A DNA stretch of 64,000 bases from Firmicutes bacterium HGW-Firmicutes-16 (lineage in GTDB: Bacteria > Bacillota > Clostridia > Oscillospirales > Oscillospiraceae): contig PGZZ01000007.1 in the NCBI GenBank assembly GCA_002841545.1, positions 124,001 through 188,000 of the forward strand, in the 5' to 3' direction. This document shows positions 9,593 to 18,303 of this stretch, in pieces. Position 1 is the stretch's first letter. Every line of letters begins with the position of its first letter. Position numbers and translations under genes: made by a program. The notes under the pieces were generated by a model. The model was not told where the DNA came from, ran no database searches, and was given only the letters and a program-made list of their open reading frames with translations.

Positions 9593-9622
9593 TTGACACC
9601 ATATGTCTAAGCATATTACAAT
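9593..9622 (+). promoter_or_regulatory. Promoter for lipase-like gene
   Basis: TTGACA, 18 bases, TACAAT. The next gene begins about 35-60 bases further on. Confidence 0.55.
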
Positions 9623-9680
9623 AATACAACAAGTATGTCAGGGGTGATGAAGGCTGAAAAGCATAATTGAATACGCGGAG

Positions 9681-10772
9681 ATGGAGTTTAGCTCTTTGGT
9701 GGAAAAGCCATTCGGTCCTGTGGACAGCCTTATCCTGTCACAGCTTGCCTATATTAACTTTGAGGGTCTCGTACCCGGTCCGGCGGATGGCGCAACGCCC
9801 GTCCGAATTGCCGATTGTCTCAAGGCGGAGCATTTCACCTCTATGTTCTTTGAAACTCGTGATCCAAAAAACAACAAGCGTCTTCTTCAGGCTGTCGCTG
9901 CGAACCCACGTTTCAGGGATATTGGGATGGTTTCATTTGTCAGCGAATTCGACCTCGTCAGCCAGAAGCAGTTTTCAGCCGTCACGTATATTCTGCCCGA
10001 AAGCACCGAATATATCGCCTTTCGCGGCACGGATGACACTCTCGTGGGCTGGAAAGAGGATTTCAACATGGCATTCGTCTATCCCATACCGTCGCAGAAG
10101 CGGTCTCTGGGATACCTGCTCGATATTTCACAGCGCAGCTCTGGAAACCTGATTATTGGCGGGCACTCAAAAGGCGGCAATCTTGCCGTCTACTCCGCTT
10201 TCACGGCCCCTCAATCCGTCCAAAATAGGATACTGCGCGTATATGACCATGACGGTCCCGGCTTCAAGGCGGACGCGCTTGAGAGCGAAGGCTATTACCG
10301 CATTGAGAACAGGATAGAAAAGACCGTTCCCCAGTCCTCGCTCATCGGAATGTTGCTGGAAGGTCACAAGAAATACACCGTGGTCGAAAGCAGCCGCTTT
10401 GGCGTGATGCAGCACGACCCATTTTCATGGAAGGTCGCGGGCGACGGCTTTGTTACGACAGAGGAAGTTTCAGATGGAGCCAAGTACATGAACCGAACCA
10501 TAAGAGACTGGCTGGACTCACTTTCTCAGGACGAGCGAGAGAAATTTACGGACCTTCTTTTCAATGTGCTAGACGCCGGCGACGCGAGAACCTTTTCTGA
10601 AATTACACAGGAGTGGAGAAAGAACTTTTCTGCTATTTTTTCAGCCATAAGAGGAGCGGATCCCGAAATGAAGAAATTTATGGGAGAGCTGATGAAAGAC
10701 TTCGGTCTGCTCCTGTTCCACAATCTCCGTTCAAAGCGCAGAGCAACAGGAGCATTGCCGTCTGATTTGTAA
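9681..10772 (+). CDS. Mbeg1-like (DUF2974) alpha/beta hydrolase
   Basis: 363 aa. The nucleophile elbow IGGHSKGGNLAVYSAF lies near residue 160, with Ser in GHSKGG, and the upstream ITYILPESTEYIAFRGTDD strand is of the lipase-3-like DUF2974 type. No signal peptide, so probably cytoplasmic; substrate unknown. The start is uncertain: ATG 9681 has no good ribosome binding site, whereas a CTG at 9654 is preceded by GGGGTGA at good distance and would add nine residues. Single transcription unit between a promoter and a terminator. Confidence 0.8.
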   Translation: MEFSSLVEKPFGPVDSLILSQLAYINFEGLVPGPADGATPVRIADCLKAEHFTSMFFETRDPKNNKRLLQAVAANPRFRDIGMVSFVSEFDLVSQKQFSAVTYILPESTEYIAFRGTDDTLVGWKEDFNMAFVYPIPSQKRSLGYLLDISQRSSGNLIIGGHSKGGNLAVYSAFTAPQSVQNRILRVYDHDGPGFKADALESEGYYRIENRIEKTVPQSSLIGMLLEGHKKYTVVESSRFGVMQHDPFSWKVAGDGFVTTEEVSDGAKYMNRTIRDWLDSLSQDEREKFTDLLFNVLDAGDARTFSEITQEWRKNFSAIFSAIRGADPEMKKFMGELMKDFGLLLFHNLRSKRRATGALPSDL

Positions 10773-10778
10773 TATAGA

Positions 10779-10822
10779 AAATCGGGCAGCCTTTTAAAAT
10801 AAAGGCTGCCCGATTTGTTTTA
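10779..10822. terminator. Bidirectional terminator
   Basis: 16-bp perfect stem (AAATCGGGCAGCCTTT and complement) with a six-base loop and T-rich flank, between the hydrolase and acpP. Confidence 0.88.
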
Positions 10823-10833
10823 GATTCCGGAAG

Positions 10834-11088
10834 TCAGAAGGACTTTTTTAGCTGCTTTTCAATGAAAGTCACGATCTGACCGACCGAGTGAAGCTCACTT
10901 GCGTCATCGTTTGTGATGATGATATTATAGCCCTCCTCGAGGGTCATAATAAGCTCGACAACGTCTAGCGAGTCGGCACCGAGATCCTCAACTACCAAGG
11001 TGTTTTCGGTAATAGAATCGGGGCTGATTTCAAGCTGTTTTGCCAGTGTGATTCTGACGGTTTCAAAAATAGAATTATATTCTCCCAC
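10834..11088 (-). CDS. acpP: Acyl carrier protein
   Basis: 84 aa, slightly longer than the usual 77. The phosphopantetheine site is Ser40 in LGADSLDVVEL. Acidic four-helix carrier of acyl chains in fatty acid synthesis. It lies alone, away from fab genes, downstream of the jag-yidC cluster on the same strand and 47 bases from jag. The second half (IIITNDDASELHSVGQ) deviates from the canonical IPDEDAEKI stretch, so a specialised carrier protein is possible, but the general call is secure. Confidence 0.92.
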   Translation of the reverse strand: MGEYNSIFETVRITLAKQLEISPDSITENTLVVEDLGADSLDVVELIMTLEEGYNIIITNDDASELHSVGQIVTFIEKQLKKSF

Positions 11089-11135
11089 TATACGGCGGTC
11101 AAGCCGCCACTCACCTCAACTCTTTTATAAATTTT

Positions 11136-11795
11136 TTAATCCTGCGTTTTGACTTTTTCGCAGGAAATAACCACTCTGCGGTTCGGCTCAACTCCGGTGG
11201 AGCAAGTCGTAACGCCCTCGTAATTTTGGAGGGCTGTGTGGATGACATGACGTTCATAGGAATTCATGGGTTCGAGCGCCATACTTCTGCGGTATTTGAG
11301 GGCTTTCGCGGCCATCTTTTCCGCAAGGTGCTCAAGCGATTCCTCACGCTTGGAGCGATAGTTCTCCGCATCGATGCTGATATGCGTTCTCTCATCCGCA
11401 CCGCGGTTCACGGCATAATTTGTCAGGTGCTGTATCGCGTCCAGAGTTTCTCCGCGACGCCCGATTATAGCTCCCATACCTGCTCCGCTCAGCTCGATTG
11501 TAATCGCGCCGTCGTCTCTTGTCTTGATTCCGATGTCGGCATTAATTCCCATGCGGCCTAGCAACCCATCAAGGAAGTCTCTGGCTTTTTCCTGAACGTT
11601 ACCGTTTGATGGCTTGTCGGGAACATCATATATTACCTTGACAACGGCGGGAGAGGCTCCGATCCTCAGAAAACCGCTTTTTGCGCGTTCAACGATCTCG
11701 ATAGAGACTTCGTCTCTTTGAAGGTTAAGCTGACGGAGAGCAGAAGCGATTGCTTCCTCCTCTGTTTTTCCCGTCACTTCGATTGAATTCTGCAT
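11136..11795 (-). CDS. khpB: Jag/SpoIIIJ-associated RNA-binding protein (KhpB)
   Basis: 219 aa. Order of domains: Jag-N (1-50; VTGKTEEEAIASALRQLNLQRDEV), a KH domain with GAIIGRRGETLDAIQHL around 108-125, and an R3H domain in the last 60 residues. KhpB forms an RNA-binding complex with KhpA in Firmicutes. It follows yidC, the classical arrangement. ATG with GGGAGATAAGC upstream. Confidence 0.93.
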   Translation of the reverse strand: MQNSIEVTGKTEEEAIASALRQLNLQRDEVSIEIVERAKSGFLRIGASPAVVKVIYDVPDKPSNGNVQEKARDFLDGLLGRMGINADIGIKTRDDGAITIELSGAGMGAIIGRRGETLDAIQHLTNYAVNRGADERTHISIDAENYRSKREESLEHLAEKMAAKALKYRRSMALEPMNSYERHVIHTALQNYEGVTTCSTGVEPNRRVVISCEKVKTQD

Positions 11796-11831
11796 TGCTT
11801 ATCTCCCATATAAATGTCATATGCGGAAACT

Positions 11832-13142
11832 TCAGTCCTTATCACCGGTGTCGGTGCTTTGGGCTTCAACATCCGTATTTTCGGTACTCGTGTTTTCGTT
11901 AGTCGTATTCTCGGCAAATTCGCTGTCGACTTCCTCGTCTATAGCGGAGAACTCAGCCGCAGCTTTTGTAGCTTCCTCGGCCCCTTCGGGATTTATAAAG
12001 CGATCATCAACATAGGCTCTGCCTCTGGCGTACTTGCGATTTCCAACCTGTGAAGCAGGCGTTTCATTGCTAAGTCCCAGTGCGGCACGGCGCTCGGCTT
12101 TTTCCTGCGCACGCTCGGAAGCAAGTCTTTCCTCGCTCTGAGCCTTTTGCGTAGCCTGAAGCTTCTTTTTGCTGGTATTCTTGTTTCTCTCGGTCGCGCC
12201 TAACTCCTTGAGCTTCTCCGTTTCGAGACGTTTTTTCTCAAGCTCGGCTTCGCGCGCGCGGTATCTTTCGTTGCGTTCCGCATCCTCTTTGTCCAGCATC
12301 TTGCCGTAATGCTTGTTCAGAATTGCATCCTGAACGGTGGCAAGGGCGCTCTGCGCAATCCAGTAAATACCCAGAGCAGCGGGAGCAACAAAACCAATAT
12401 AGACAGACATCAAAGGCATCATATACATCATGGTTTTCATTGAGCCCTGCTGCTGCGCCATCTGGGGATTGGCAGCGTTTGATAATTTCATGGAGAAGAA
12501 GGCGAATAAGCCGGATATAACCGGTATTAGGAAGAGCCCCACCGCGGGAAGCCAGCTGGATGTAAGGCTCCAATCCACGCCTGAGAATTTCCAGGAAGGG
12601 ATCTCGCCCAGATTCATTCCCAAAAAATTAAGATTCAAATCGATAAGTTTGTCCGAAACGCCATTGAAAAGGCTAAAGTTATTATGGACGTAATCAACAA
12701 GCGAAAGCTGGGAATAAGTGCCGGTTGGTATAGTCCCACCATTGTTCGTAACAATATCCTTGATAGCATTAAACTGCGCTTCCGGAATACCCATAAGGTA
12801 CGTGAAAGGATAGCGGATAACGTTGTACAGAATAAAGATAAACACCATGGGTATCAGTGACCAGAGGCAACCGGACATGGGGTTAATTTTTTCTTCCTTG
12901 TAGAGCTTTGCAACTTCTTCCTGATATTTCTGTTTGTTGCCCTCGTGCTTCTTTTCCAGTTCCTTCATGTAAGGCGTGAGGCGCGAGGTGCGCATCATGC
13001 TGTGCTTTGACTTCATCTGGAACGGCAAAAGAATGACCTTGACCACAACCGCAAAGAAAAGAACGGCAAGACCGTAGTTTCCCGTAAGGTTATAGAAAGT
13101 CATCAGAAGCAATGAAAACGGGTAGGCAATAATGTGGGACAT
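11832..13142 (-). CDS. yidC: Membrane protein insertase YidC/OxaA1
   Basis: 436 aa. The 60kD_IMP/Oxa1 core with about five membrane segments occupies residues 1 to about 275; it begins with a hydrophobic segment rather than a clear lipoprotein signal. A hydrophilic loop near 50-90 is followed by NPMSGCLWSLIPMVFIF. After the last membrane segment (around 250-272) comes a charged, Lys/Glu/Arg-rich tail of about 150 residues that becomes strongly acidic and Thr/Asn-rich at its end. Basic tails help ribosome docking in some YidC homologues; the acidic end is unusual. Embedded in rpmH-rnpA-yidD-yidC-jag. Confidence 0.93.
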   Translation of the reverse strand: MSHIIAYPFSLLLMTFYNLTGNYGLAVLFFAVVVKVILLPFQMKSKHSMMRTSRLTPYMKELEKKHEGNKQKYQEEVAKLYKEEKINPMSGCLWSLIPMVFIFILYNVIRYPFTYLMGIPEAQFNAIKDIVTNNGGTIPTGTYSQLSLVDYVHNNFSLFNGVSDKLIDLNLNFLGMNLGEIPSWKFSGVDWSLTSSWLPAVGLFLIPVISGLFAFFSMKLSNAANPQMAQQQGSMKTMMYMMPLMSVYIGFVAPAALGIYWIAQSALATVQDAILNKHYGKMLDKEDAERNERYRAREAELEKKRLETEKLKELGATERNKNTSKKKLQATQKAQSEERLASERAQEKAERRAALGLSNETPASQVGNRKYARGRAYVDDRFINPEGAEEATKAAAEFSAIDEEVDSEFAENTTNENTSTENTDVEAQSTDTGDKD

Positions 13143-13169
13143 AGGGTATCTCCTATCGGTTATGTCCGG

Positions 13170-13388
13170 TCAAGGGACCGGATCATAGAAATCGTGCTCC
13201 CCTCTATGGAAAGGGTGGCACTTGCTGATGCGCCTCAGCGCAAGCCACGAGCCACGAGCGGCTCCGTATTTTTCCAATGCTTCAACTGTATACTGCGAAC
13301 AGGTGGGAATAAACCTGCATGAGGGTTTCGTATGCGTAGAGATATGCTTTTGATAGAACCTAACGAGTGAGATCAGAAATTTTTTCAA
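13170..13388 (-). CDS. yidD: Membrane protein insertion efficiency factor YidD
   Basis: 72 aa, normal size. Carries LVRFYQKHISTHTKPSCRFIPTCSQYTVEALEKYG and a HPFHRGEHDFYDPVP end, diagnostic of the YidD family. The start overlaps the rnpA stop by four bases. Assists YidC-dependent insertion. Confidence 0.95.
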   Translation of the reverse strand: MKKFLISLVRFYQKHISTHTKPSCRFIPTCSQYTVEALEKYGAARGSWLALRRISKCHPFHRGEHDFYDPVP

Positions 13389-13747
13389 CCGTTATCACCG
13401 CTTTTCGGTAAATCAGACAAAATTTGAAGTCTTGAACAAGCGTATAAATATGCTTTTTCAAGCTCAGCATAGCTGACATAAGGACTCTTCTGTCTGGCGA
13501 CCACGACCATGTCGATTCCCTTCGGTATACGCTCCTCGTTAAGACGATATATCTCCCTCAGACGTCTGCGCACAAGGTTTCGCTTGACAGCATTTCCGAC
13601 TTTTGTGCTTACCGTGACCCCAAGTTTATTGTAGTCCCTGTTTGTCTGTCTGAAATATACGACAAGGGACGGGGTCGCTGCGCTTTTGCCCTTTGCATAC
13701 AGGCGGCGAAACTCATGATTTTTCTTCATTGAAACCGAGAATTTCAA
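13385..13747 (-). CDS. rnpA: Ribonuclease P protein component
   Basis: 120 aa. Contains the RNR-type motif RNLVRRRLREIYRL around 55-68 and the N-terminal FRRLYAKGKSAATPSLVVY strand. Protein cofactor of the RNase P ribozyme in tRNA 5' maturation. Lies between rpmH and yidD on the same strand. Confidence 0.96.
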   Translation of the reverse strand: MKFSVSMKKNHEFRRLYAKGKSAATPSLVVYFRQTNRDYNKLGVTVSTKVGNAVKRNLVRRRLREIYRLNEERIPKGIDMVVVARQKSPYVSYAELEKAYLYACSRLQILSDLPKSGDNG

Positions 13748-13792
13748 ATTTCACAGTCCTTTCGTCCCAAAGCAAAACCAGAAAACACCTAA

Positions 13793-13812
13793 AGGGCGGA
13801 AGTTTCCGCCCT
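13793..13812 (-). terminator. Hairpin between rpmH and rnpA
   Basis: Nine-bp stem AGGGCGGAA/TTCCGCCCT with a two-base tip and a moderately T-rich tract after it on the minus strand. Probably a partial terminator that lowers rnpA expression relative to rpmH. Confidence 0.6.
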
Positions 13813-13890
13813 GAAAATCGGTATTACGCTGTAAGCTTCGCTCTCCCAAAGCCTTTTAAATCCGCTTCACAGTACGTTGTAGTCATAGGA

Positions 13891-14025
13891 TTAATAAGAA
13901 AGCTTGGCTCTGCCTTTGGCTCTGCGGCGAGCAAGAACCTTGCGACCGCTTTTTGTCGACATTCTCTTACGGAAGCCATGTTCCATCTGAGCATGACGCT
14001 TTTTGGGCTGATACGTACGAACCAT
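13891..14025 (-). CDS. rpmH: Large ribosomal subunit protein bL34
   Basis: 44 aa, read directly from the minus strand: starts [18 protein letters not shown] and continues with [20 protein letters not shown], the bL34 signature. AAAGAAGGTG lies upstream of the ATG. First gene of the rpmH-rnpA-yidD-yidC-jag run. In most Firmicutes dnaA lies divergently just beyond rpmH; here the neighbour is queT on the same strand. Confidence 0.96.
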   Translation of the reverse strand: MVRTYQPKKRHAQMEHGFRKRMSTKSGRKVLARRRAKGRAKLSY

Positions 14026-14259
14026 TTTCGTACACCTTCTTTCGTTGTATGATACTCAACAACGGCCTTGTTCTAACAGAATCCTGAGAGGAGACTGCAA
14101 AATAGGCCGCAGTAGTTGATAAAATTGATGTCCGCGGGAACACTCTCCCGCGCTCTAACCGAATCAAAATAAATATGGTCAGAAAACTAAGTTATTATAC
14201 AGTATCTGCGAACGACATGTCAACAGGTATTTGCATCGTCTGACTTTGAGAAATGCTCC
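14026..14259. other. Intergenic region upstream of rpmH, no dnaA or DnaA boxes seen
   Basis: 234 bases between queT and rpmH. I looked for TTATCCACA-type DnaA boxes or AT-rich 13-mers expected of an origin and found none convincing. Likely holds only the rpmH promoter. Confidence 0.5.
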
Positions 14260-14799
14260 CTATCGTCCTTGCTCCGTCCTGCACATAAGCGCCGAGAGCG
14301 CCGGACTTTTCAATATATATCTCATTGCCGGCAAGCCCAAAATGAGCATAACAGCCGCCTCACCCAGGCCAACCTGCGCACCGTATAAAACAAAACCCTT
14401 CCAAAAGGCAAATTCTGTCGATGCATAAGCGATAACGGCCCCCACTATCGGAGCGTTGAATAAAACAGGCATCAAACACGCGGCTATGCAGGTGCCCCAG
14501 CCTATATTTCCGTTTTTCCTAGCGCTTGAACCAATAGCCGCCGTGCAAGTTCCTGCAAGCAGTGTTGCCAGTGATCCGAAAACAATGTCCAGCGCACCGT
14601 AAGGTCCGATTAAATTGGCGACAACGCAGCCTACCGTCAACCCAAAAGCCGATGCGGGAAAGAAAAATGGCAGTATGCAAAGCACTTCGGAAAAGCGAAA
14701 TTGTATCGGTCCGTAGGCAAGCGGATTAACAAGCGTCAGCGCGGCGTAGAGTGCGCCGATGACGGACGCGGTCACAAGTTTTCTTATGCTGAGTTTCAT
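14260..14799 (-). CDS. queT: Queuosine precursor transporter QueT
   Basis: About 179 aa with five to six hydrophobic segments; VIGALYAALTLVNPLAYGPIQFRFSEVL at the N-terminus is the QueT (ECF S-component) signature. It would import a queuosine precursor such as preQ1 or queuine with the shared ECF energising module, which is not in the window. I chose the ATG at 14799, which has AAAGGTG at workable distance, rather than the longer GTG. Downstream of queH on the same strand, so this looks like a two-gene queuosine salvage unit. Confidence 0.85.
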   Translation of the reverse strand: MKLSIRKLVTASVIGALYAALTLVNPLAYGPIQFRFSEVLCILPFFFPASAFGLTVGCVVANLIGPYGALDIVFGSLATLLAGTCTAAIGSSARKNGNIGWGTCIAACLMPVLFNAPIVGAVIAYASTEFAFWKGFVLYGAQVGLGEAAVMLILGLPAMRYILKSPALSALMCRTEQGR

Positions 14800-14862
14800 A
14801 TAAAAAAACACCTTTCGTCGTTACTGTTTGCGGCATGCAGAGCCTATTCTTGCATCATAAGT

Positions 14863-15465
14863 CTATTTCCTCGCCTCAATGCTATATAGACAACCGCAGT
14901 AGCTCTGGCGGTAAAGTCCGTATTCCTTTGACAGCTCGATTGAGCGCTTGTAGCCCTCGCGTTTTTTGAAGTCTGAGGGCAGCCACTTCACTCCAAACTC
15001 GTTTCCGAGCGCAAGCCCTATCTCATTCAATCTTTGTCCGTCCTTATGCGGACTGACCGACAGCGTGGTGCAGAAATAATCAAATTCGCCCTCATTCGCA
15101 AGTCTCGCCGTCTCGCGCAGTCGGAGCTCAAAGCATTTAACACACCTTGCCCCGCCCTCCGGCTCGTTTTCAAGTCCCAGTGATACGGCATCAAATTCCT
15201 CGCCTTTGTATTCGCACTCAAGAAAAGTAACGGTTTCGGGATATCTTTCCGCAACTATCCTCATCCATGAAAGTCGCTTTTCATATTCCTCTTCCGGCTG
15301 TATGTTCGGGTTGTAATACAAAACCGAAACATTGAAAAATCCTGTCAAATATTCAAGAACGTAGCTGCTGCAGGGTCCACAGCAGCATTGGAGAAGCAGT
15401 TTTTTTCGCGCTCCGCCGAGCGACTTAATAACTTCGTCTGTCTCAAGCTGCCAGTTTCGCGCCAA
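14863..15465 (-). CDS. queH: Epoxyqueuosine reductase QueH
   Basis: About 200 aa. The DUF208/QueH signature is clear: LLLQCCCGPCSSYVLEYL near the N-terminus, YYNPNIQPEEEYEKR, GARCVKCFELRLRETA, SPHKDGQRLNEIG, and RQSYCGCLYSIEAR at the end; the cysteine pairs hold the Fe-S cluster and metal. Performs the last step of queuosine synthesis in tRNA. A TTG at 15465 has a GAGGGGG site eight bases before it and matches where homologues begin; a GTG at 15489 would add eight residues. Likely operon with queT. Confidence 0.88.
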   Translation of the reverse strand: MARNWQLETDEVIKSLGGARKKLLLQCCCGPCSSYVLEYLTGFFNVSVLYYNPNIQPEEEYEKRLSWMRIVAERYPETVTFLECEYKGEEFDAVSLGLENEPEGGARCVKCFELRLRETARLANEGEFDYFCTTLSVSPHKDGQRLNEIGLALGNEFGVKWLPSDFKKREGYKRSIELSKEYGLYRQSYCGCLYSIEARK

Positions 15466-15594
15466 ACCGCTTTCCCCCTCACGTTTCACTAAATTATTCC
15501 CAATTGATACAGTTTTGTTGTTGACTTGCGGATATTTATTATAATACTATAAACTAACATTTGCAAAGCATAATTCAAGTATTGGGAGCACCCT

Positions 15595-17688
15595 ATGAAT
15601 TTAAAGAAACTCTTTTCCCTCGCTGTGGCAATCATATCTGTTTTTTGTCTGTTCTCCGGCGCTTATGCGTCGAATTGGGAAGATTTTACCGACATTTCCG
15701 GTCATTGGGCGGAAAAAACAATTAAAAAAGGCTTTGAAGACGGACTTATAACCGGCCTTGACGGCACCTCAGTCGCTCCCGACGCTCCAATAACGGCGGC
15801 TCAGATTATAACTGTTTTGTGCCGCATCCTCGGCGCCACAGAGAAAGCAGACACTTCCTCATTGGGCATTTCTTCAGACGTCTGGTATTTTGACGCCGCG
15901 GGTAAAGCCCTTAATCTCGGGCTCATCTCCGCCGAAACAGGCAATCTTGACGCCCCCATGACTCGTCAAGCCGCTCTTTCAATGATGGCGAAGGCCTTTA
16001 GCCTCGTCCCTGCGGAGCCGGATTACACCGTTCTAACTCCTTTCTCTGACGCATCCAAAATTTTCAAAGAAAATCGTGGGGCCATAGCGGCCCTCGTTTC
16101 TAAAAATTTAATTCAGGGCTTTGACGGAGCGCTGAATGTGGACGGCAGCATTACCCGCGCTGAATTCCTTACGATTCTATACCGTGTTGCCGATAATTAC
16201 ACAAGTGCAGGCGCGCTCACGTCAAGCACGTCCGGCGGCAGCATTGTTAAGGGCAGCGGCTCACTCAATTACATAAGCATAGGCAATTTATGGTTCGATT
16301 GCTCGGCGCGAAGCGTCTCACTTATCGGTGTCAAAGCCGATACCGTAACCCTGAGAAATAACGAGCTTACGAGCTTTTATCTCAGCGGCGGCTCCGACAT
16401 TTCAAGTCTTGTCGTTGCAGTCGGCAAAGGGAGTTCGTCCCTTGGCGGCGACCTCGGCTCGAAAGTTGGGGTGCTCCGCCTCGAGTCCTGCAATGGGATG
16501 AGCGTCGGCTCAGGCATCGATAAAATAGAACTCACAGGGAACAACATGTCTGTTAGTATTTCCGGCGAGCACAACAGCCTCGTGATTACCGGCAGCGGCA
16601 ACACAGTCACACTCTCGTCCGGCGCGTCTATCTCAGTGATGAAAGTCGCGGGCATGAAGAACACTATAAAAACAGCTGATGGAGCTGTTTACCTCGGCAA
16701 AACAGAAGTTTCGGGAAACGAGAACGATATTGAAGCAGTAATTTCGACCGGATGCTCACTTTCCGTCGGCGGCACACTGAACAAAATTAGTCTAAAAAGC
16801 GATGAAAATCTGGAAGCCATAGACGTAGCCGGCAATTCGAACTGGCTCTCTATTTCTTGCAAAGACCTGTCCACGGTGAGTATTTCGGGAAGCTACAACA
16901 CTGTCAACAAGCTCTCCACCGGCGTTGTCACGTCCGTTGATGTCCCGGGTTCCGATAACGCCTTTGTCCTCTATAAGGATAACGTAATGACGCGCGCAGA
17001 ACTCAACGGCCAGAATAACATCATGACCGTGAACGGAACATCTGATACCATCACTCTCTCTGGGCGCAAAAACACCCTTGACGGGACGGGAAATGTCGCG
17101 TATCTTAACGTCAACGCTTCAGGCTGCACGATAAGCCTCATAGCCGAGTGCGTGACGGATAACAGCGGTCAAGCGGAAATAGATCGAGTCCAAGAGCTCG
17201 TGACGCTCGGCTACACCGGCAACTACACCCTCAAATGGGCTCAGGAGCATGACTATGAGGAATCTGAAAAAGAGACCTGGGTAAACGCAAAGGATTACTC
17301 CAGCTCCACGGATTATATCATCTGGATAAATCTTTCCATGCAGAGAGTCAATATATTCAAAGGCAGCACAGGGAACTGGGATCTCATCTATAGCTGCATC
17401 GTCGGAACTGGCGCTCCGGGGCGCGGCACACCCATCGGCGAATGGAAAACCACCTATAAAGCTTGGAATGGTTGGACAACCTCGACCTACACGGTGAAAC
17501 CCGTCGTCGGCTTCAAGGACAACACAGGCTACGCTTTCCATTCCCGTCTCTATTACCCCGGCACTACCACTCTCTCCGATTCATCGATAGGCTACCCCGT
17601 CAGCCACGGCTGTGTCAGAATGTATGATGCGGATATCCTGTATATCTATAACAACATCCCTCTCAGAACGACGGTTGTGGTATATTAA
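15595..17688 (+). CDS. SLH-domain cell-surface L,D-transpeptidase
   Basis: 697 aa. Signal peptide at 1-25 (AYA cleavage). SLH repeats at about 30-80 (FTDISGHWAEKTIKKGFEDG), 90-140 and 145-195, which anchor to secondary cell wall polymer. Residues 215-530 are repetitive short strands rich in Ser, Gly, Asn and Val, as in parallel beta-helices. The C-terminal YkuD domain (about 565-697) has the catalytic SHGCVRM motif with Cys673. It would crosslink peptidoglycan or attach proteins outside the membrane. GGGAG precedes the ATG. The three-part layout is unusual; the domains at both ends are secure. Confidence 0.9.
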   Translation: MNLKKLFSLAVAIISVFCLFSGAYASNWEDFTDISGHWAEKTIKKGFEDGLITGLDGTSVAPDAPITAAQIITVLCRILGATEKADTSSLGISSDVWYFDAAGKALNLGLISAETGNLDAPMTRQAALSMMAKAFSLVPAEPDYTVLTPFSDASKIFKENRGAIAALVSKNLIQGFDGALNVDGSITRAEFLTILYRVADNYTSAGALTSSTSGGSIVKGSGSLNYISIGNLWFDCSARSVSLIGVKADTVTLRNNELTSFYLSGGSDISSLVVAVGKGSSSLGGDLGSKVGVLRLESCNGMSVGSGIDKIELTGNNMSVSISGEHNSLVITGSGNTVTLSSGASISVMKVAGMKNTIKTADGAVYLGKTEVSGNENDIEAVISTGCSLSVGGTLNKISLKSDENLEAIDVAGNSNWLSISCKDLSTVSISGSYNTVNKLSTGVVTSVDVPGSDNAFVLYKDNVMTRAELNGQNNIMTVNGTSDTITLSGRKNTLDGTGNVAYLNVNASGCTISLIAECVTDNSGQAEIDRVQELVTLGYTGNYTLKWAQEHDYEESEKETWVNAKDYSSSTDYIIWINLSMQRVNIFKGSTGNWDLIYSCIVGTGAPGRGTPIGEWKTTYKAWNGWTTSTYTVKPVVGFKDNTGYAFHSRLYYPGTTTLSDSSIGYPVSHGCVRMYDADILYIYNNIPLRTTVVVY

Positions 17689-17722
17689 AAAAGCGACAGA
17701 GAAAACGATTTGGAGGAACAAT

Positions 17723-18211
17723 ATGGACAAAAGAACAAGTAAGGACGACTACTACCTCGGTATAGCGGACGCTGTGCTGAACCGCTCCACCTGCCTTCGA
17801 AGAAAATATGGCGCAATAATTGTCAAGGCGGACGAAATCATCTCAACCGGCTACAACGGCGCGCCTAGAGGTCGCGAAAACTGCAATGATCTGGGCTACT
17901 GCACACGCGAACACCTCAACATCCCCGCAGGTGAGCGCTACGAGCTTTGCCGGAGCGTACACGCTGAGCAGAACGCAATCATTTCCTGCTCAAGGAGAGA
18001 CATGCTGGGCTCTTCAATCTATCTTGTTGGGCGGGACGCGAAAACGAACGAGCTAATAACAGCCGCACCCTGCACGCTCTGCCGCAGATTCATACTTAAC
18101 GCAGGCATTGAAAAAATCGTCTGCCGTACCGTCAGTAACGAAATCGAAACCATAAACGTGGCAGACTGGATCAAAAACGACGATTCCCTGCCCGAAATGA
18201 AAAAACTTTAG
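17723..18211 (+). CDS. comEB: dCMP deaminase
   Basis: 162 aa. Zinc-dependent deaminase with HAE at 80-82 and PCTLC at 116-120, plus the extra-loop cysteines and histidine (ENCNDLGYCTREH) typical of dCMP deaminases. Converts dCMP to dUMP for thymidylate synthesis. GGAGGAACAAT precedes ATG 17723, which fixes the start 35 bases after the transpeptidase stop. Likely cotranscribed with it, ended by the 18.2 kb terminator. Confidence 0.93.
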   Translation: MDKRTSKDDYYLGIADAVLNRSTCLRRKYGAIIVKADEIISTGYNGAPRGRENCNDLGYCTREHLNIPAGERYELCRSVHAEQNAIISCSRRDMLGSSIYLVGRDAKTNELITAAPCTLCRRFILNAGIEKIVCRTVSNEIETINVADWIKNDDSLPEMKKL

Positions 18212-18220
18212 ACAACAATA

Positions 18221-18256
18221 TTAAACCGCCGTGAGAAGGTTCTCACGGCGGTTTAA
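18221..18256. terminator. Perfect palindromic terminator
   Basis: 36 bases, arms TTAAACCGCCGTGAGAA and complement, no mismatches, between convergent comEB and proC. Confidence 0.88.
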
Positions 18257-18303
18257 GCTAATTCGCGCTAAAAAAGCACAAATTTCAAATTGTTCGGAAT
18301 ACT

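Noticed and set aside
14026-14259. Replication origin beside rpmH
   Set aside because: No dnaA gene and no convincing DnaA boxes.
15490-15594. preQ1 riboswitch before queH
   Set aside because: The short C-rich pseudoknot pattern of preQ1 aptamers is not present.
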